Program-made: the position numbers and the translations under genes
Source: Geomonas sp. Red32
GTDB taxonomy: Bacteria > Desulfobacterota > Desulfuromonadia > Geobacterales > Geobacteraceae
Assembly (NCBI RefSeq): GCF_023652955.1
Contig: NZ_JAKLOY010000001.1
Span: 930,001-994,000, forward strand
Length of the DNA: 64,000 bases
Reading direction: 5' to 3'
Part shown: piece by piece, positions 36,615 to 46,249 of the stretch
Layout: each line of letters starts with the position of its first letter
Numbering within the stretch: the first letter of the stretch is position 1
The notes under the pieces: model-generated
Told to the model about the DNA's origin: nothing
The model's input: only the letters and a program-made list of their open reading frames with translations
The model's database searches: none

Positions 36615-37433
36615 ATGGAACGAGTCACCATCGACAACATCACCCTGACCCTGGCGAGCCCCATCGAACTTCCGCTCAACTGGGTCGGAAACGACGAGCT
36701 CTTGAAGCAGCTTTTGGCCGCCTGGATGGTCATCGACGAGCGGGACATCCCCTTCAACCCGCGCCTGATCGGCAAGCCCGGGGTCGGCAAGACCACCTTG
36801 GGCTACGCGGCCGCCAAACGGCTCGGGAGGCAGGTCTACCTCTTCCAGGCCACCATGGACACCCGGCCCGAGGACCTGATCGTCACCCCCGTGGTCGGTC
36901 CCGACGGCACCATCCAGTACTCCGCCTCCTCGCTGGTCTCCGCCATGATCAAGGGAGGAGTGCTGATCCTCGACGAGGGGAACCGGATGAGCGAGAAGGC
37001 CTGGGCCTCGCTCGCCCCGCTGCTGGACGACCGCCGCTACGTCGAGTCGATCATCACCGGCGTGAGGATCTCCGCCCATCCCGACTTCCGCATCGTGGTC
37101 ACCATGAACGAGGATTCCTCCACCTTCGAGGTCCCCGAGTATATCCACTCCCGGCTGCAGCCCCAGCTCTACATCGACTTCCCCGAGGCGGAGGAGGAGC
37201 TCACCATCCTCAAGGAGAACCTCCCCTTCGCGAGCGCCTCGATCCTCCGTTACGTGGTGGATTTCCTGCAGCGCGGCCACGCCGCCGACGAGCCGTACTC
37301 GGTCCGGGACGGGATCAACATCGCCCGCTACGCGCTGAAGATGATGGCGGCCAGCGACCAGGATCCCCGCGACCTCCTCCCGCTCGCCGTGGAACGGATC
37401 CTCGGCGAAGAGGCGCTCCGCTACCTCCGCTAA
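36615..37433 (+). CDS. MoxR-type AAA+ ATPase
   Basis: A 272-residue AAA+ protein. Walker A is GKPGVGKTT (53-61), Walker B LILDEGN, a sensor-like VVTMNED and a second part with an arginine-rich helix follow, as in MoxR/dynein-related ATPases. Such ATPases usually work as chaperones with a VWA-domain partner; here none is adjacent and the next gene encodes a TraB-like protein instead. It starts 16 bases after the Cys-rich gene with CCGGAGCCTCACCC before the ATG, and ends 19 bases before the next. Confidence 0.88.
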   Translation: MERVTIDNITLTLASPIELPLNWVGNDELLKQLLAAWMVIDERDIPFNPRLIGKPGVGKTTLGYAAAKRLGRQVYLFQATMDTRPEDLIVTPVVGPDGTIQYSASSLVSAMIKGGVLILDEGNRMSEKAWASLAPLLDDRRYVESIITGVRISAHPDFRIVVTMNEDSSTFEVPEYIHSRLQPQLYIDFPEAEEELTILKENLPFASASILRYVVDFLQRGHAADEPYSVRDGINIARYALKMMAASDQDPRDLLPLAVERILGEEALRYLR

Positions 37434-37452
37434 CTCCCGGGAGATCCCGCCC

Positions 37453-39402
37453 ATGTCCCACCTACTGCACCTGGAACGATTCGGCAACGTCCACGCTCTG
37501 CCGATCCTCCACTACCGGATGGAATTCGCCCACCTCGTGCGGGAGGCCTTCGACCGCATCCGGCCAGACTGCGTCGCCATCGAGCTCCCTCAGACCCTGG
37601 AGACCGCCTTCGTCAGGGGGATTCGCCGGCTACCCGAGCTATCCGTGCTCTCCTACCAGGTCGGGGAGCAATCCGTCTTCCTGATCATCGAGCCGGCCGA
37701 TCCCCTCATCGAGGGTGCCCGGCTGGCCATCGAGCGGGGCGCCCCTCTCCACCTGGTCGACGTCGACCTCGACAGCTATCCCTCCTACAACGAACAGCTC
37801 CCGGACTCCTACGCGGTGCAGCGGATCGGCCTCGCCGCTTATTACCGGGAGGTGGCCGCCATGTACCGCACCATCCCCCCTGCCGACGAGGATCGCCGCC
37901 GGGAGAGCGGGATGGCCTTCCGCCTTCAGCAGCTTTCGGCTGCCCACGAACGGGTCCTCTTCATCTGCGGGATGGCCCACCTGGAGCGGATCCGCGAACT
38001 GTTCGGCCGCCCGCTCGCGCAGCAGCTCTCCCGCACGCGAAGGGAGGGGGTCTCCATCTGGAACCTCCACCCCGACTGCTGCCACGAGGTGCTGGCCGAG
38101 TATCCCTTCCTCTCTGCCCTCTACGAGACCCGCCGCTCGCCGCTTCCTCCCGAGCCCATTCCCGGGCCGTCGCTTCGGAAGAGTTACAACGCCATGGAGC
38201 TGATCCTGGGAGGAAAGGAGTCCCAGTCCGAGGAGGAGGCACTCAACGAATCGGTCCAGCGGAGCGCACGGCGGGCCGGAGAAGAAGGGGAGATGACCGA
38301 CCGGCAGCGGGTGATGCTGCGGCTCTTCATGGAGGCCGCCCGGCACTACCGCCAGGAGACCGGCGACAAGGTTCACCACTGGCAAAAACGCGCCTTCTTC
38401 AAGTTCTCCCGTAACTATGCCCTCGTCTCGCAGGCGCTCTTGCCCGACCTCTTCCAGATGCTGGCCGCCGCCCGCGGCTGCCTGGACGACAACTTCGCCT
38501 ACGCCTTCTTCCGGCTGGCGGCCTTCTATCCCTGGCAAAAGGAAGCCACCGACATCCCTACCTTGCGGCTCACCGCCGCCGAGCTTTGGTCCGCCACCCG
38601 GCGCATCCGCTTCCGGCCGCGGGAGCAGCAGCGGGGCAAGGGACGTAACGGCCTGCGGATGAACAAGAGGAAGAAAGAGCGGACTGCCGGCGAATGGCTG
38701 GACGGCTTCGACAATCCCTCCATCTGCTCGTATCCGCCGGAGGACCTGATCATCGAGGACTACGGCCGCAACCTCAAAAAGATCGTGGCGCGCCAGCTGA
38801 GCGAGGAGCAGAGCAGGGTCGAGCCATTCACCTCCTCCATGCTGGACGGGATCGACATGCGGGAGACCATCAGGAACCTGCACGAGAAGAAGATCTACGT
38901 GCGCGAGCACCAGCGGGTGAGGGGCGGGGTCGGATCGGTGGTGGTTATCTTCGAGGACGACCGGGAGGGGGAGAAGTTTCCCTACTGCATGACGTGGCTG
39001 GGTGAGCACGCGCAGGAATCGGACATGGCCTTCTACGCCACGCCCCCCGCCGGCAACATCGTGGGGCCGGGGATCTCGCGCTGCGAGTATGGCGGGTTTC
39101 TGTTGAGCTATCCGCCGCGGCGGATGAGCGACGTCTGGAGCGACCGCGACTACCAGGGGGCCCGGGACAAGGCCGAGGTCCTCTTGCTGGCGGCGCTCGA
39201 CTATTCGGTGGAGAAGGATGTCATCTACGTGGCGGCCCGCCCTCCGCGGAGCTACCTCAAGCAGTGGGCATCCCGGATCGGAAAGCGCATCATCTACCTC
39301 CCCCTGGGGAGCCTATCCCCGGTGGCCCTGAAGAAGCTCCGCGTCTTCCACATCCTCTACGGCCGCGACAAACGCGAGATCGCCAAGGACTACATCTGGT
39401 GA
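37453..39402 (+). CDS. TraB/TIKI-like protein paired with the MoxR ATPase (function unknown)
   Basis: A 649-residue soluble protein with no signal or membrane segment. The first 200 residues have the layout of the TraB/TIKI superfamily: RPDCVAIELPQTLE near 37-50 and a GxxH motif in FICGMAHLERIRE near 175-187. The MoxR-linked DUF5682 group is another possible match. The middle (about 270-360) is helical, about 400-415 is very basic (MNKRKKERTAG), and the C-terminal 200 residues (VVVIFEDD, RCEYGGFLLSYPP, DYSVEKDVIYVAARPP) match nothing I recognise. Its start 19 bases after the ATPase suggests they act together. Catalysis by metal-dependent proteolysis is possible but not shown. Confidence 0.6.
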   Translation: MSHLLHLERFGNVHALPILHYRMEFAHLVREAFDRIRPDCVAIELPQTLETAFVRGIRRLPELSVLSYQVGEQSVFLIIEPADPLIEGARLAIERGAPLHLVDVDLDSYPSYNEQLPDSYAVQRIGLAAYYREVAAMYRTIPPADEDRRRESGMAFRLQQLSAAHERVLFICGMAHLERIRELFGRPLAQQLSRTRREGVSIWNLHPDCCHEVLAEYPFLSALYETRRSPLPPEPIPGPSLRKSYNAMELILGGKESQSEEEALNESVQRSARRAGEEGEMTDRQRVMLRLFMEAARHYRQETGDKVHHWQKRAFFKFSRNYALVSQALLPDLFQMLAAARGCLDDNFAYAFFRLAAFYPWQKEATDIPTLRLTAAELWSATRRIRFRPREQQRGKGRNGLRMNKRKKERTAGEWLDGFDNPSICSYPPEDLIIEDYGRNLKKIVARQLSEEQSRVEPFTSSMLDGIDMRETIRNLHEKKIYVREHQRVRGGVGSVVVIFEDDREGEKFPYCMTWLGEHAQESDMAFYATPPAGNIVGPGISRCEYGGFLLSYPPRRMSDVWSDRDYQGARDKAEVLLLAALDYSVEKDVIYVAARPPRSYLKQWASRIGKRIIYLPLGSLSPVALKKLRVFHILYGRDKREIAKDYIW

Positions 39403-39409
39403 GTTAGAG

Positions 39410-41320
39410 CTACCCTCTTCTCAACGTTCTCTTGTCGCCCACCCGGATGGTCACCTTTTCCTGATCGAAGTACTCGAGGAGGGGGATCATGAATTTTCGA
39501 GAAAGGCCGGTGAGCTCCCTGAACTGCGGCGGCAGGATCTCGCCGTGCTCCTTGAGGTAGGAAACCAGCTTTTCCCTGAGCTCGGCGACGGGGCCCGGCG
39601 CATAGAAGACATCGGACTTCACCTTGACCACCCTCCCCTCGCGGACCAGCATGTTCGCATGCTCCAGCACCTGCTTCTCGCCGCATCCCATCAATTCGCC
39701 CAACTCCTTGAGGGTTGGGGGCTCGGACCAGCCCTTTTTGAGCGCCTCTTCCAGCATCCCCTGCAGATCGGCCTGAGCACCGGTCACCCCAGCCTTCCGC
39801 CCGGGGATCTTGACGATATCCCGGTCGGAGACCGCCACCCCGTCCTTTTCCATGGAGGCCAATAGCGGCCCAAAGAAGCGGGCGTCGCTCCGCCTCGGAA
39901 TGCGGGACTTGAGCTCCTCCTTGCCTATCCCCTCCTGCATGGGGTTCTCGACCAGGAAATCGTTGAGCTCCCCGGCAAGCCGCTTTTTCAGGGTGGCGAA
40001 CGCATCCCTGCCGAGGAAGATGCGAGGCTCCTTCACCACCTGGATGATGGCGCCCGCGGAAAGGAGCGGAGCCAGCGCCGCCTCGATGCGCTTGGCCGAC
40101 ATCCCCGAGCGGTTCACCATCTCCTGAATCGAAATGCCGGAAAGGATCGAGGACTCCACCAGTAGGCGGATCCGATCCTGATCGACCCCTGCCTCGGTCG
40201 CCTCCAGGAGCGCCAACGCCTCCGCTGACCGTCTCCTTCTTCGCGGCGGTGCCGGATCGAGCACCGTTCCGCCGCCGAGGGTCGCCTGCGGGGAATAGGT
40301 CCTCAGCACGAACGGGTCCCCCGGGAGCAGGAGCACCGGCCGGGCCAGCCTCAACTGCGCGTAGGCAGAGTCGCCGGGGGCGAGCGATGGGCGGTCGAAG
40401 AGGGAAACCTGGGCCTGCACCTCGTAGGTCGCCGAATGGAGCCTGACCGTCGCCCGATGCTTCAAATCCTTGGCCGCCGAGGCGAGATGGTTGATCCTGA
40501 CGTCCACCGCAGTGGTCGGGCGGTAGAGTCCCTTGGGCACCACCACGTCCCCCCGCTCCACCTGGGTATGCTCCACACCCTGGAGATTGACCGCCAGCCG
40601 CTCTCCGGCGCCCCCCTTGTCAACCTTGCTGCCGAAGGACTGCACGCCCCTTACGCGGCAAGGAAGCCCGGCGGGGAGCACCTCCACCTCCTCGCCAACC
40701 GAGATGGCGCCCGACAGCAGGGTCCCGGTGACCACGGTACCGAAACCGGTCACGGTGAAGACCCGGTCCACCGGCAGACGGAAGGGGGCATCCACCCGCT
40801 TCTGCTCGATCTCCCCGGCCATCTTTACCAGTTCTTCCTTGAGGAGATCGATGCCCTCGCCGGTCCGTGAGGAAACCGGGACGATCGGCGCGCCCTCCAG
40901 GAAGCTTCCGGCCAGATACTCCCTGACCTCTTCGGCCACCAGGTCGAGCCAGTCGGGATCCACCAGGTCTTTCTTGGTCAGTACCACCATCCCCCGTTTC
41001 ACGCCGAGGAGCTGGCAGATCTCCAGGTGCTCCCGGGTCTGGGGCATGATCCCCTCGTCCGCCGCGATCACCAGCAGGACGAGGTCCATCCCGCCGACGC
41101 CGGCCACCATGGCGCGGACGAAACGCTCGTGGCCGGGAACGTCGACGATCCCGAAGCGGAGGCCGCCAGGCAATTCGAGGTGGGCGAAGCCAAGCTCGAT
41201 GGTGATGCCTCGGGCCTTCTCCTCCTTGAGGCGGTCGGTGTCGATACCGGTGAGAGCCTTGACCAGGGAGGTCTTGCCGTGGTCAATATGGCCGGCGGTG
41301 CCGAGAATAAGATGCTTCAT
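39410..41320 (-). CDS. selB: Selenocysteine-specific elongation factor
   Basis: A 636-residue translational GTPase that brings Sec-tRNA to UGA codons. GHIDHGKTS (G1), DVPGHERFV (G3) and VLTKKDLVD (G4) lie in the GTPase domain; three beta domains follow, then four winged helices from about residue 400 (ending [20 protein letters not shown]), which bind the SECIS RNA. It converges with the TraB-like gene, seven bases apart, and starts six bases before the ABC gene stop, so it may share that transcript. selA, selD and tRNA-Sec are not in the window. Confidence 0.96.
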   Translation of the reverse strand: MKHLILGTAGHIDHGKTSLVKALTGIDTDRLKEEKARGITIELGFAHLELPGGLRFGIVDVPGHERFVRAMVAGVGGMDLVLLVIAADEGIMPQTREHLEICQLLGVKRGMVVLTKKDLVDPDWLDLVAEEVREYLAGSFLEGAPIVPVSSRTGEGIDLLKEELVKMAGEIEQKRVDAPFRLPVDRVFTVTGFGTVVTGTLLSGAISVGEEVEVLPAGLPCRVRGVQSFGSKVDKGGAGERLAVNLQGVEHTQVERGDVVVPKGLYRPTTAVDVRINHLASAAKDLKHRATVRLHSATYEVQAQVSLFDRPSLAPGDSAYAQLRLARPVLLLPGDPFVLRTYSPQATLGGGTVLDPAPPRRRRRSAEALALLEATEAGVDQDRIRLLVESSILSGISIQEMVNRSGMSAKRIEAALAPLLSAGAIIQVVKEPRIFLGRDAFATLKKRLAGELNDFLVENPMQEGIGKEELKSRIPRRSDARFFGPLLASMEKDGVAVSDRDIVKIPGRKAGVTGAQADLQGMLEEALKKGWSEPPTLKELGELMGCGEKQVLEHANMLVREGRVVKVKSDVFYAPGPVAELREKLVSYLKEHGEILPPQFRELTGLSRKFMIPLLEYFDQEKVTIRVGDKRTLRRG

Positions 41321-41326
41321 GCTGCG

Positions 41327-43183
41327 CTACTCCTTGAACTGCAACTGGTAGAGCCGGTAGTAGACACCTTGGCTCTCCATCAACTGGCCGTGGGTCCCTT
41401 CCTCCACCTTCTCGCCATGGTGGATGACGACGATCCGGTCCGCGTCCCGGATGGTCGAGAGGCGGTGTGCCACCACCAGGGTGGTCCGTCCCGCCATCAG
41501 CGCGGCGAGCCCCTGCTGGATGAGGTGCTCGCTGGCCGGGTCCACGCTGGCGGTCGCCTCGTCGAGGACCAGGATCTCCGGGTCGAAGGCGACCGCACGC
41601 GCGAAGGAGATCAGCTGGCGCTCTCCGGCCGAGAAGTTCGAACCCCGCTCCCGGACCTCCTCATCGAAGCCGTTGGGAAGGGTCCGGATGAAACGGTCGG
41701 CGCCGACCAGGGCCGCCGCCTGTTCCACGCGCCCGGCTGCCACCGGATCGCCCAGGGAGATGTTATAGGCGACGCTTCCGGAAAAGAGATAGGGATCCTG
41801 GAGCACCACGCCGATGCGGCGGCGAAGGGCCGGAAGCGGCAGCTGCCGGATGTCGACGCCGTCGATGGTGATGGCCCCGCGGGAGACCTCGTAGAAGCGG
41901 GACAGCAGGCGGGTGACCGTGGTCTTGCCGCCGCCGGTTTCCCCCACCAGCGCCACCTTCTCGCCCCGCTTCATCTCCAGGGAGAATCCCTTCAGCACGT
42001 ACTCCTCGCCGGTGTAGGCAAACCAGATGTCGTTGAAGGAGATCGTCTCGTGCGGCTCTCCGCCTACGATTTCCCGGGGTTGAGCGGCGAGCGGCAGCGG
42101 CACGCCGGCGTTGCCCCCCGCTCTCTCTTCGACACCGCCAACTTCCGGGCCGGCTGCCGGGGCAAGGATGGTTTCCTGCTCGGCATCGCGGTCCAGCAGG
42201 GTAAAGATCCGCTCAAGCGATGCCATGGCACCCTGCATGATGGAGTACTTGGCCGAGAGGTCGCGGATGGGGGAGAAGAATTTCTCGATGTACTGGATGA
42301 AGGCCACCAGTGCGCCGAAGGAAAGGGTCCCGTGGACGATCTCGCCACCGCCGTACCAGATGATGAGGGCGACGGCAATGGACGAGATGGCCTCGACCAC
42401 CGCGTAGAGTGCGGCATCCCAGGTGATGACCGGGAGGTTCGCCTCCATGTAGGAGGCGTTGAGCCGCCGGAACTCCGCGGCCTCCTCGCTCTCGCGGTTG
42501 AATAGCTGGACCACCGAGATACCGCCAATGTTTTCGGCGAGGAAAGAGCTGAGGTTGGCCTGTCGCGCGCGCACCTGCCTGAAAGCCGCCCGCATCCACT
42601 TTCGGAAGGCGAAAGCTGCCCAGATCAGGACCGGCAGCACGGAGAAGGTGACCAGGGATAGCTGGACGTTCATCCAGAGCATAATGCCGACGATCCCCGC
42701 CAGGACCAGCACGTCGCCGACCACCGAAACGACGCCGGCGGCGAACATCTCTCCCAGCACCTCCACGTCGCTGGTCAGGCGCGACACCAGGCTCCCCACC
42801 GGCGTCTGGTCGAAGAAGCGCGCCGAGAGGCTCTGGATATGGGTGAAGAGCTGGACGCGGATGTCGTACATCACCTGCTGACCGACGTACTGGAGGAAGT
42901 AGACTTCGGCGAACGTCATCAGGGATTCGGCCAGGATGACGCCGAGAAAGGCGGCGGCGACTGCGGGGAGGCCGGTCATCTGGTGGGTAACGATGTGGTT
43001 GTCGATGGCGATCTTGAGGAGGTACGGCTGCGAGAGCCGCGTGACGGCGATGAGCGGCAAAAGGACGAGCGTGATCCCGACCATGCGGCGGTACGGCATG
43101 ACGTAGCGGAGGAACCGCTTCATCATCCGCCGGTCGTAGATCTTCCCGACAATCTCGTCTTCGTAGATGCCGCCGTGATGCAT
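41327..43183 (-). CDS. ABC exporter half-transporter with canonical Walker B
   Basis: A 618-residue fusion of six membrane helices (about 25-325) and an ATPase domain. Walker A is [10 protein letters not shown], Walker [11 protein letters not shown] with the catalytic Glu, but the signature is FSAGERQ instead of LSGGQ. Between membrane and ATPase domains is an extra low-complexity segment (about 330-380, rich in Glu, Ala and Gly). It forms a pair with the next upstream gene, whose pattern is complementary, implying a heterodimer. ATG at 43183 follows AATAAGGAGTCCC. Substrate unknown (lipid, drug or peptide). Confidence 0.92.
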   Translation of the reverse strand: MHHGGIYEDEIVGKIYDRRMMKRFLRYVMPYRRMVGITLVLLPLIAVTRLSQPYLLKIAIDNHIVTHQMTGLPAVAAAFLGVILAESLMTFAEVYFLQYVGQQVMYDIRVQLFTHIQSLSARFFDQTPVGSLVSRLTSDVEVLGEMFAAGVVSVVGDVLVLAGIVGIMLWMNVQLSLVTFSVLPVLIWAAFAFRKWMRAAFRQVRARQANLSSFLAENIGGISVVQLFNRESEEAAEFRRLNASYMEANLPVITWDAALYAVVEAISSIAVALIIWYGGGEIVHGTLSFGALVAFIQYIEKFFSPIRDLSAKYSIMQGAMASLERIFTLLDRDAEQETILAPAAGPEVGGVEERAGGNAGVPLPLAAQPREIVGGEPHETISFNDIWFAYTGEEYVLKGFSLEMKRGEKVALVGETGGGKTTVTRLLSRFYEVSRGAITIDGVDIRQLPLPALRRRIGVVLQDPYLFSGSVAYNISLGDPVAAGRVEQAAALVGADRFIRTLPNGFDEEVRERGSNFSAGERQLISFARAVAFDPEILVLDEATASVDPASEHLIQQGLAALMAGRTTLVVAHRLSTIRDADRIVVIHHGEKVEEGTHGQLMESQGVYYRLYQLQFKE

Positions 43184-43195
43184 GGGACTCCTTAT

Positions 43196-43303
43196 TTCCC
43201 CCCCCTTGAGGGGGAGGGTCAGGGTGGGGTGGAGGCCGGCATAGGCACTCCGAGTGAGCTTCCCCCACCCCCTCGCCCCCTCCCTCCAGGGGAGGGGGGA
43301 TAC
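43196..43303. repeat. Family B palindromic repeat (ABC pair spacer)
   Basis: CCCCCCCCTTGAGGGGGAGG at the left and CCCCCTCCCTCCAGGGGAGG at the right are each palindromic and inverted relative to each other, joined by an unrelated centre of about 35 bases. It separates the two ABC genes. Confidence 0.8.
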
Positions 43304-43330
43304 TGCCGGGCCGTGCCGGTGAGGATCGGG

Positions 43331-45040
43331 TTACATTCGACCGATCTCGGCTTTTAGCTGCTCGGTGCGGTGGAGGGCGGCATAGCGGCCGCCGAGGGCG
43401 ACCAGCTCGTCGTGGCTGCCCTGTTCTACGATGGCCCCCTCCTCCATCACAATGATCCGGTCGCAGTCGCGTAGCGGCGAGAGCCGGTGCGACACGATGA
43501 TGACGGTGCGCTCGCCGTAGTAGGCGGAAAGCTCCCTCAGGATCGCCTCCTCGGTGTCCGCATCAACCGCGGAGAGGGGATCGTCGAGGATGAGGATCCT
43601 CGGCTCCTTGATGATGGCCCGGGCGATGGCGACCCGCTGCTTCTGCCCTCCCGACAGGGTCACCCCGCGCTCGCCCACCAGCGTGTCGTAGGTGTCCGGG
43701 AAGCGGTCGACATCCTTGGCGAGTCCGGCGATTCTGGCCGCCCGCTCGATATCCTCCCGGCTGGCCTCAGGCTTGCCGTAGCCGATGTTGGCCCCGATGG
43801 TGCGGGAGAAGAGGAAGCTTTCCTGCGGGATGAACCCAACCGCGTCGCGCAGCCTCTTCAGCGGGAGCCGGTTGACGTCGATCCCGTCGATGAGAATCTC
43901 GCCTTCCGGCACCTGGAAGAGCCGCGGGATCAGCCGCACCAAGGTTGACTTGCCGCTGCCGATCACCCCGACGATGCCGATCCGCTCCCCCTGCTTGACC
44001 TTTAGATCGATCCCCTTCAAAACCGGGGTGCCACCGTAGCCGAAAGTCAGCCCGCGGAACTCGATCTCTCCCTTGATCGCCCCCGGATCTACCGGGTCCG
44101 CCGGCTCATTGACCTCCGCCTCCGCCTTAAGGATCTCACCCAGCCGGCTCATCGAGGCGGCCCCGCGTTGCATTAGGTTGAGGATCCATCCGAGCATCAC
44201 CGTGGGCCATACCAGCATGGCGAGGTAGCCGTTAAACGCAACGAAGCCACCAAGGGTGATGGTGCCGCGGATGACCTGGCTCCCACCCATGAAGAGGACG
44301 ATGAGGGTGCCGACCGCGCCGGTGCCCGCCATGATGGGAAGCATGGCGCCTCGGAGCTTAGCCACTTCCATGCTGGCATCGGTGTACTGCTGGCAGGTTT
44401 CCCGGAAGGTCTCGATCTCCCCCTGCTCGCGGCAGTACGCCTTCACCACCGCGGCCGCAGAGGCGTTTTCCTCGACTCGGGTGGAAAGACGCGACAGGGT
44501 CTCCTGCATGTGCTTCGAGCGCTTGAACATCGAGGCGCTCATCCGCTGCACCACGTAAATCATGAGGGGAAAGGGGATGATCGCGCAGACGGTCAGGGAC
44601 AGCGAGATGCGGGACATCAGGATCACTGCCGCCACGTACAGGACCAGCGTGTTGATGGTTCCCAGCACGCCGAAGCCGAGGAGCATACGGACGTTGGTCA
44701 GGTCGTTCGCCAGGCGGGAGAGAATGTCGCCGGTGCGCCAGGTGGAGAAATAGGCGAGGTCCAGGGTGAGAAGCTTCGCGTACAGGTCCTCCCGGAGCAG
44801 GTACTCGATCCTGCGGCCCGCGTTCAAGAGGGTGGTGCGCGAGAAGACCCGGATGATGCCTTGGGCTGCCGCCGCCAAGGCGATCATCCCGGCGTACCGG
44901 GCGGGGGTAAAACGAACCGAGGCGGGGTGCTGCAACCCCTCGATGGCGAGCTTCATCAGCCACGGTATGGCGAGCCCGCAGAGGTTGGTTCCCACCAGCA
45001 GCAGGGCTCCCGCCAGGTAGGACCACCTGCAGGTCAGCAT
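43331..45040 (-). CDS. ABC exporter half-transporter with degenerate Walker B
   Basis: A 569-residue membrane-ATPase fusion, partner of the gene downstream. Walker A GVIGSGKSTL and signature LSGGQKQR are canonical, but Walker B is ILILDDPLSAVD, with Asp where the catalytic Glu should be. Opposed to its partner's normal Walker B and odd signature, this makes one consensus and one degenerate ATP site, as in known heterodimeric exporters. Start uncertain: ATG at 45040 falls inside a RLYGYM(L) stretch that resembles family N-termini, so translation may begin upstream; no in-frame ATG/GTG/TTG is seen there before about 45090, while a GTG with a site at 45077 is in another frame. Confidence 0.88.
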   Translation of the reverse strand: MLTCRWSYLAGALLLVGTNLCGLAIPWLMKLAIEGLQHPASVRFTPARYAGMIALAAAAQGIIRVFSRTTLLNAGRRIEYLLREDLYAKLLTLDLAYFSTWRTGDILSRLANDLTNVRMLLGFGVLGTINTLVLYVAAVILMSRISLSLTVCAIIPFPLMIYVVQRMSASMFKRSKHMQETLSRLSTRVEENASAAAVVKAYCREQGEIETFRETCQQYTDASMEVAKLRGAMLPIMAGTGAVGTLIVLFMGGSQVIRGTITLGGFVAFNGYLAMLVWPTVMLGWILNLMQRGAASMSRLGEILKAEAEVNEPADPVDPGAIKGEIEFRGLTFGYGGTPVLKGIDLKVKQGERIGIVGVIGSGKSTLVRLIPRLFQVPEGEILIDGIDVNRLPLKRLRDAVGFIPQESFLFSRTIGANIGYGKPEASREDIERAARIAGLAKDVDRFPDTYDTLVGERGVTLSGGQKQRVAIARAIIKEPRILILDDPLSAVDADTEEAILRELSAYYGERTVIIVSHRLSPLRDCDRIIVMEEGAIVEQGSHDELVALGGRYAALHRTEQLKAEIGRM

Positions 45041-45423
45041 GTAGCCGTATAGTCTCTTGTTTTCGCCGATGCGGCACCTCGGAGGAGAAGATAAGGGATC
45101 GTTAAAGCTAATCTATTTATCGGTCACTGTCAAAGAGTTTGCCCGGACTTCCGCTAACGTCAAACATGCACCCTTCGTTGTTTTAAAATGGACACAATCG
45201 GGTTCTTTCAAACCGGCGTCTCACGGCGTGATAACAGGTAAATTTACGCATAAAACAACCACTGCTATTGAGGTTAGCTCGTGGTGCTCACTAAAAGGCC
45301 CGTGGAGGCCACTTTTTCACCCTCAGCCGCACTATTCCAGAAGTCAAATGAGATAAATTTAGTCGTAGTGGTGCTTTTTTATGACACCAATGCCAGTCAA
45401 TGAACTTATAGCAAAACTAATGC

Positions 45424-45453
45424 TTGCTTTTTTGTTTTAAAAAATCGTATATT
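45424..45453 (+). promoter_or_regulatory. Possible promoter of the hdr-flx operon
   Basis: TTGCTT (45424-45429), an 18-base spacer and TATATT (45448-45453), which matches five of six -10 bases, in the AT-rich leader 210 bases before hdrC. The -35 is weak. Confidence 0.3.
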
Positions 45454-45561
45454 TCACGAAAATTTAAGACACACCCCTCTCGTATATCTATTAACGGCGC
45501 GAAGATACGAAAACAAAACAGCGTTACCACAATCCCGATTTAAGCTGATTTCACGGGGTTT

Positions 45562-45582
45562 TCCGGCCTCCAGCCGGATTTT
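45562..45582 (+). terminator. Hairpin with T run in the hdr leader (possible attenuator)
   Basis: TCCGGC (45562-45567) pairs with GCCGGA (45573-45578) around CTCCA, followed by TTTTCCC. It lies between the candidate promoter and hdrC, so it could stop transcription early in a regulated way. Confidence 0.35.
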
Positions 45583-45664
45583 CCCGCACCGGTTCACGGC
45601 AGGGGTTACGCCCCGGAGGCGGCCCTGCGCCCCCTCTCAAGACAAAGACGTTACGAGGTCCGCG

Positions 45665-46249
45665 GTGAAAAACAAGATGATGCGCCTCTCCAACGAGACC
45701 ATGAACATCGGTTTCGTTAAGAAGGTGGAATCCCTCTCCGGCAGCTCGGTACGCCGCTGTTTCCAGTGCGGCAAGTGCTCCGCCGGCTGTCCCATGTCGG
45801 CGTTCATGGAACATCCCCCCAACCGTATAGTACGCCTGCTCCAGCTCGGGCAATGGGAGCGCGTCCTGGCCGGGCGCTCCATCTGGTACTGCGCTTCCTG
45901 CGAAACCTGCACCACCCGCTGCCCCAACAAGGTCGATCTCGCCTCCATCATGGACGCGCTCAGGAAACTCTCCTGGGACGCCGACGGCCCCTCCAAGGAA
46001 AGCTACGTCCAGCTCGCCAACCGGCTCTTCATCGAAAACATCCGCACCTACGGCCGCCAGTACGAGCTGAGGCTGGGCGCCGCCTTCAACATGAAGAGCG
46101 GGCAGTTCCTCAAGGACCTCATGCTGGGCCCCAAGCTCCTATCCAAGGGTAAGCTCAAGATGTTCCACAGCAAGAACCGGAACATCGCGCAAATCGAAGG
46201 CATCTTCAAAAGGATCGAGGAGATGCGCAAGAAAGGGGAGGCACTGTGA
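45665..46249 (+). CDS. hdrC: Heterodisulfide reductase subunit C-like protein
   Basis: A 194-residue iron-sulfur protein with two [4Fe-4S] motifs, CFQCGKCSAGCP and CASCETCTTRCP, followed by a helical C-terminus. In Hdr complexes HdrC relays electrons between HdrA and HdrB. GTG at 45665 is the start, with ACGAGGTCCGC before it; an ATG five codons later is possible. It ends in a GTGA overlap with hdrB. First gene of the hdrCBA-flx run. Confidence 0.93.
   Translation: MKNKMMRLSNETMNIGFVKKVESLSGSSVRRCFQCGKCSAGCPMSAFMEHPPNRIVRLLQLGQWERVLAGRSIWYCASCETCTTRCPNKVDLASIMDALRKLSWDADGPSKESYVQLANRLFIENIRTYGRQYELRLGAAFNMKSGQFLKDLMLGPKLLSKGKLKMFHSKNRNIAQIEGIFKRIEEMRKKGEAL

Larger units (their letters stand above)
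45041..45664. other. AT-rich non-coding leader between the ABC and hdr operons
   Basis: About 620 bases with no supported gene. From 45090 to 45540 the base composition is clearly AT-richer than either side. It contains hairpins at 45289-45313 (AAGGCC/GGCC then T run), a TGGTG/CACCA pair near 45370-45391, and a TCCGGC/GCCGGA stem at 45562-45578 followed by TTTT. A 99-codon plus-strand frame across 45057-45356 has no ribosome site and unlikely composition, so it is not called. Confidence 0.6.

Noticed and set aside
45057..45356. A 99-codon plus-strand frame in the AT-rich leader
   Set aside because: No ribosome site, no recognisable domain, and it begins inside the upstream ABC gene region; treated as non-coding.
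45540..45665. A c-di-GMP or other known riboswitch in the hdr leader
   Set aside because: Stems are present but I could not match the conserved core of GEMM or any other riboswitch class I know.
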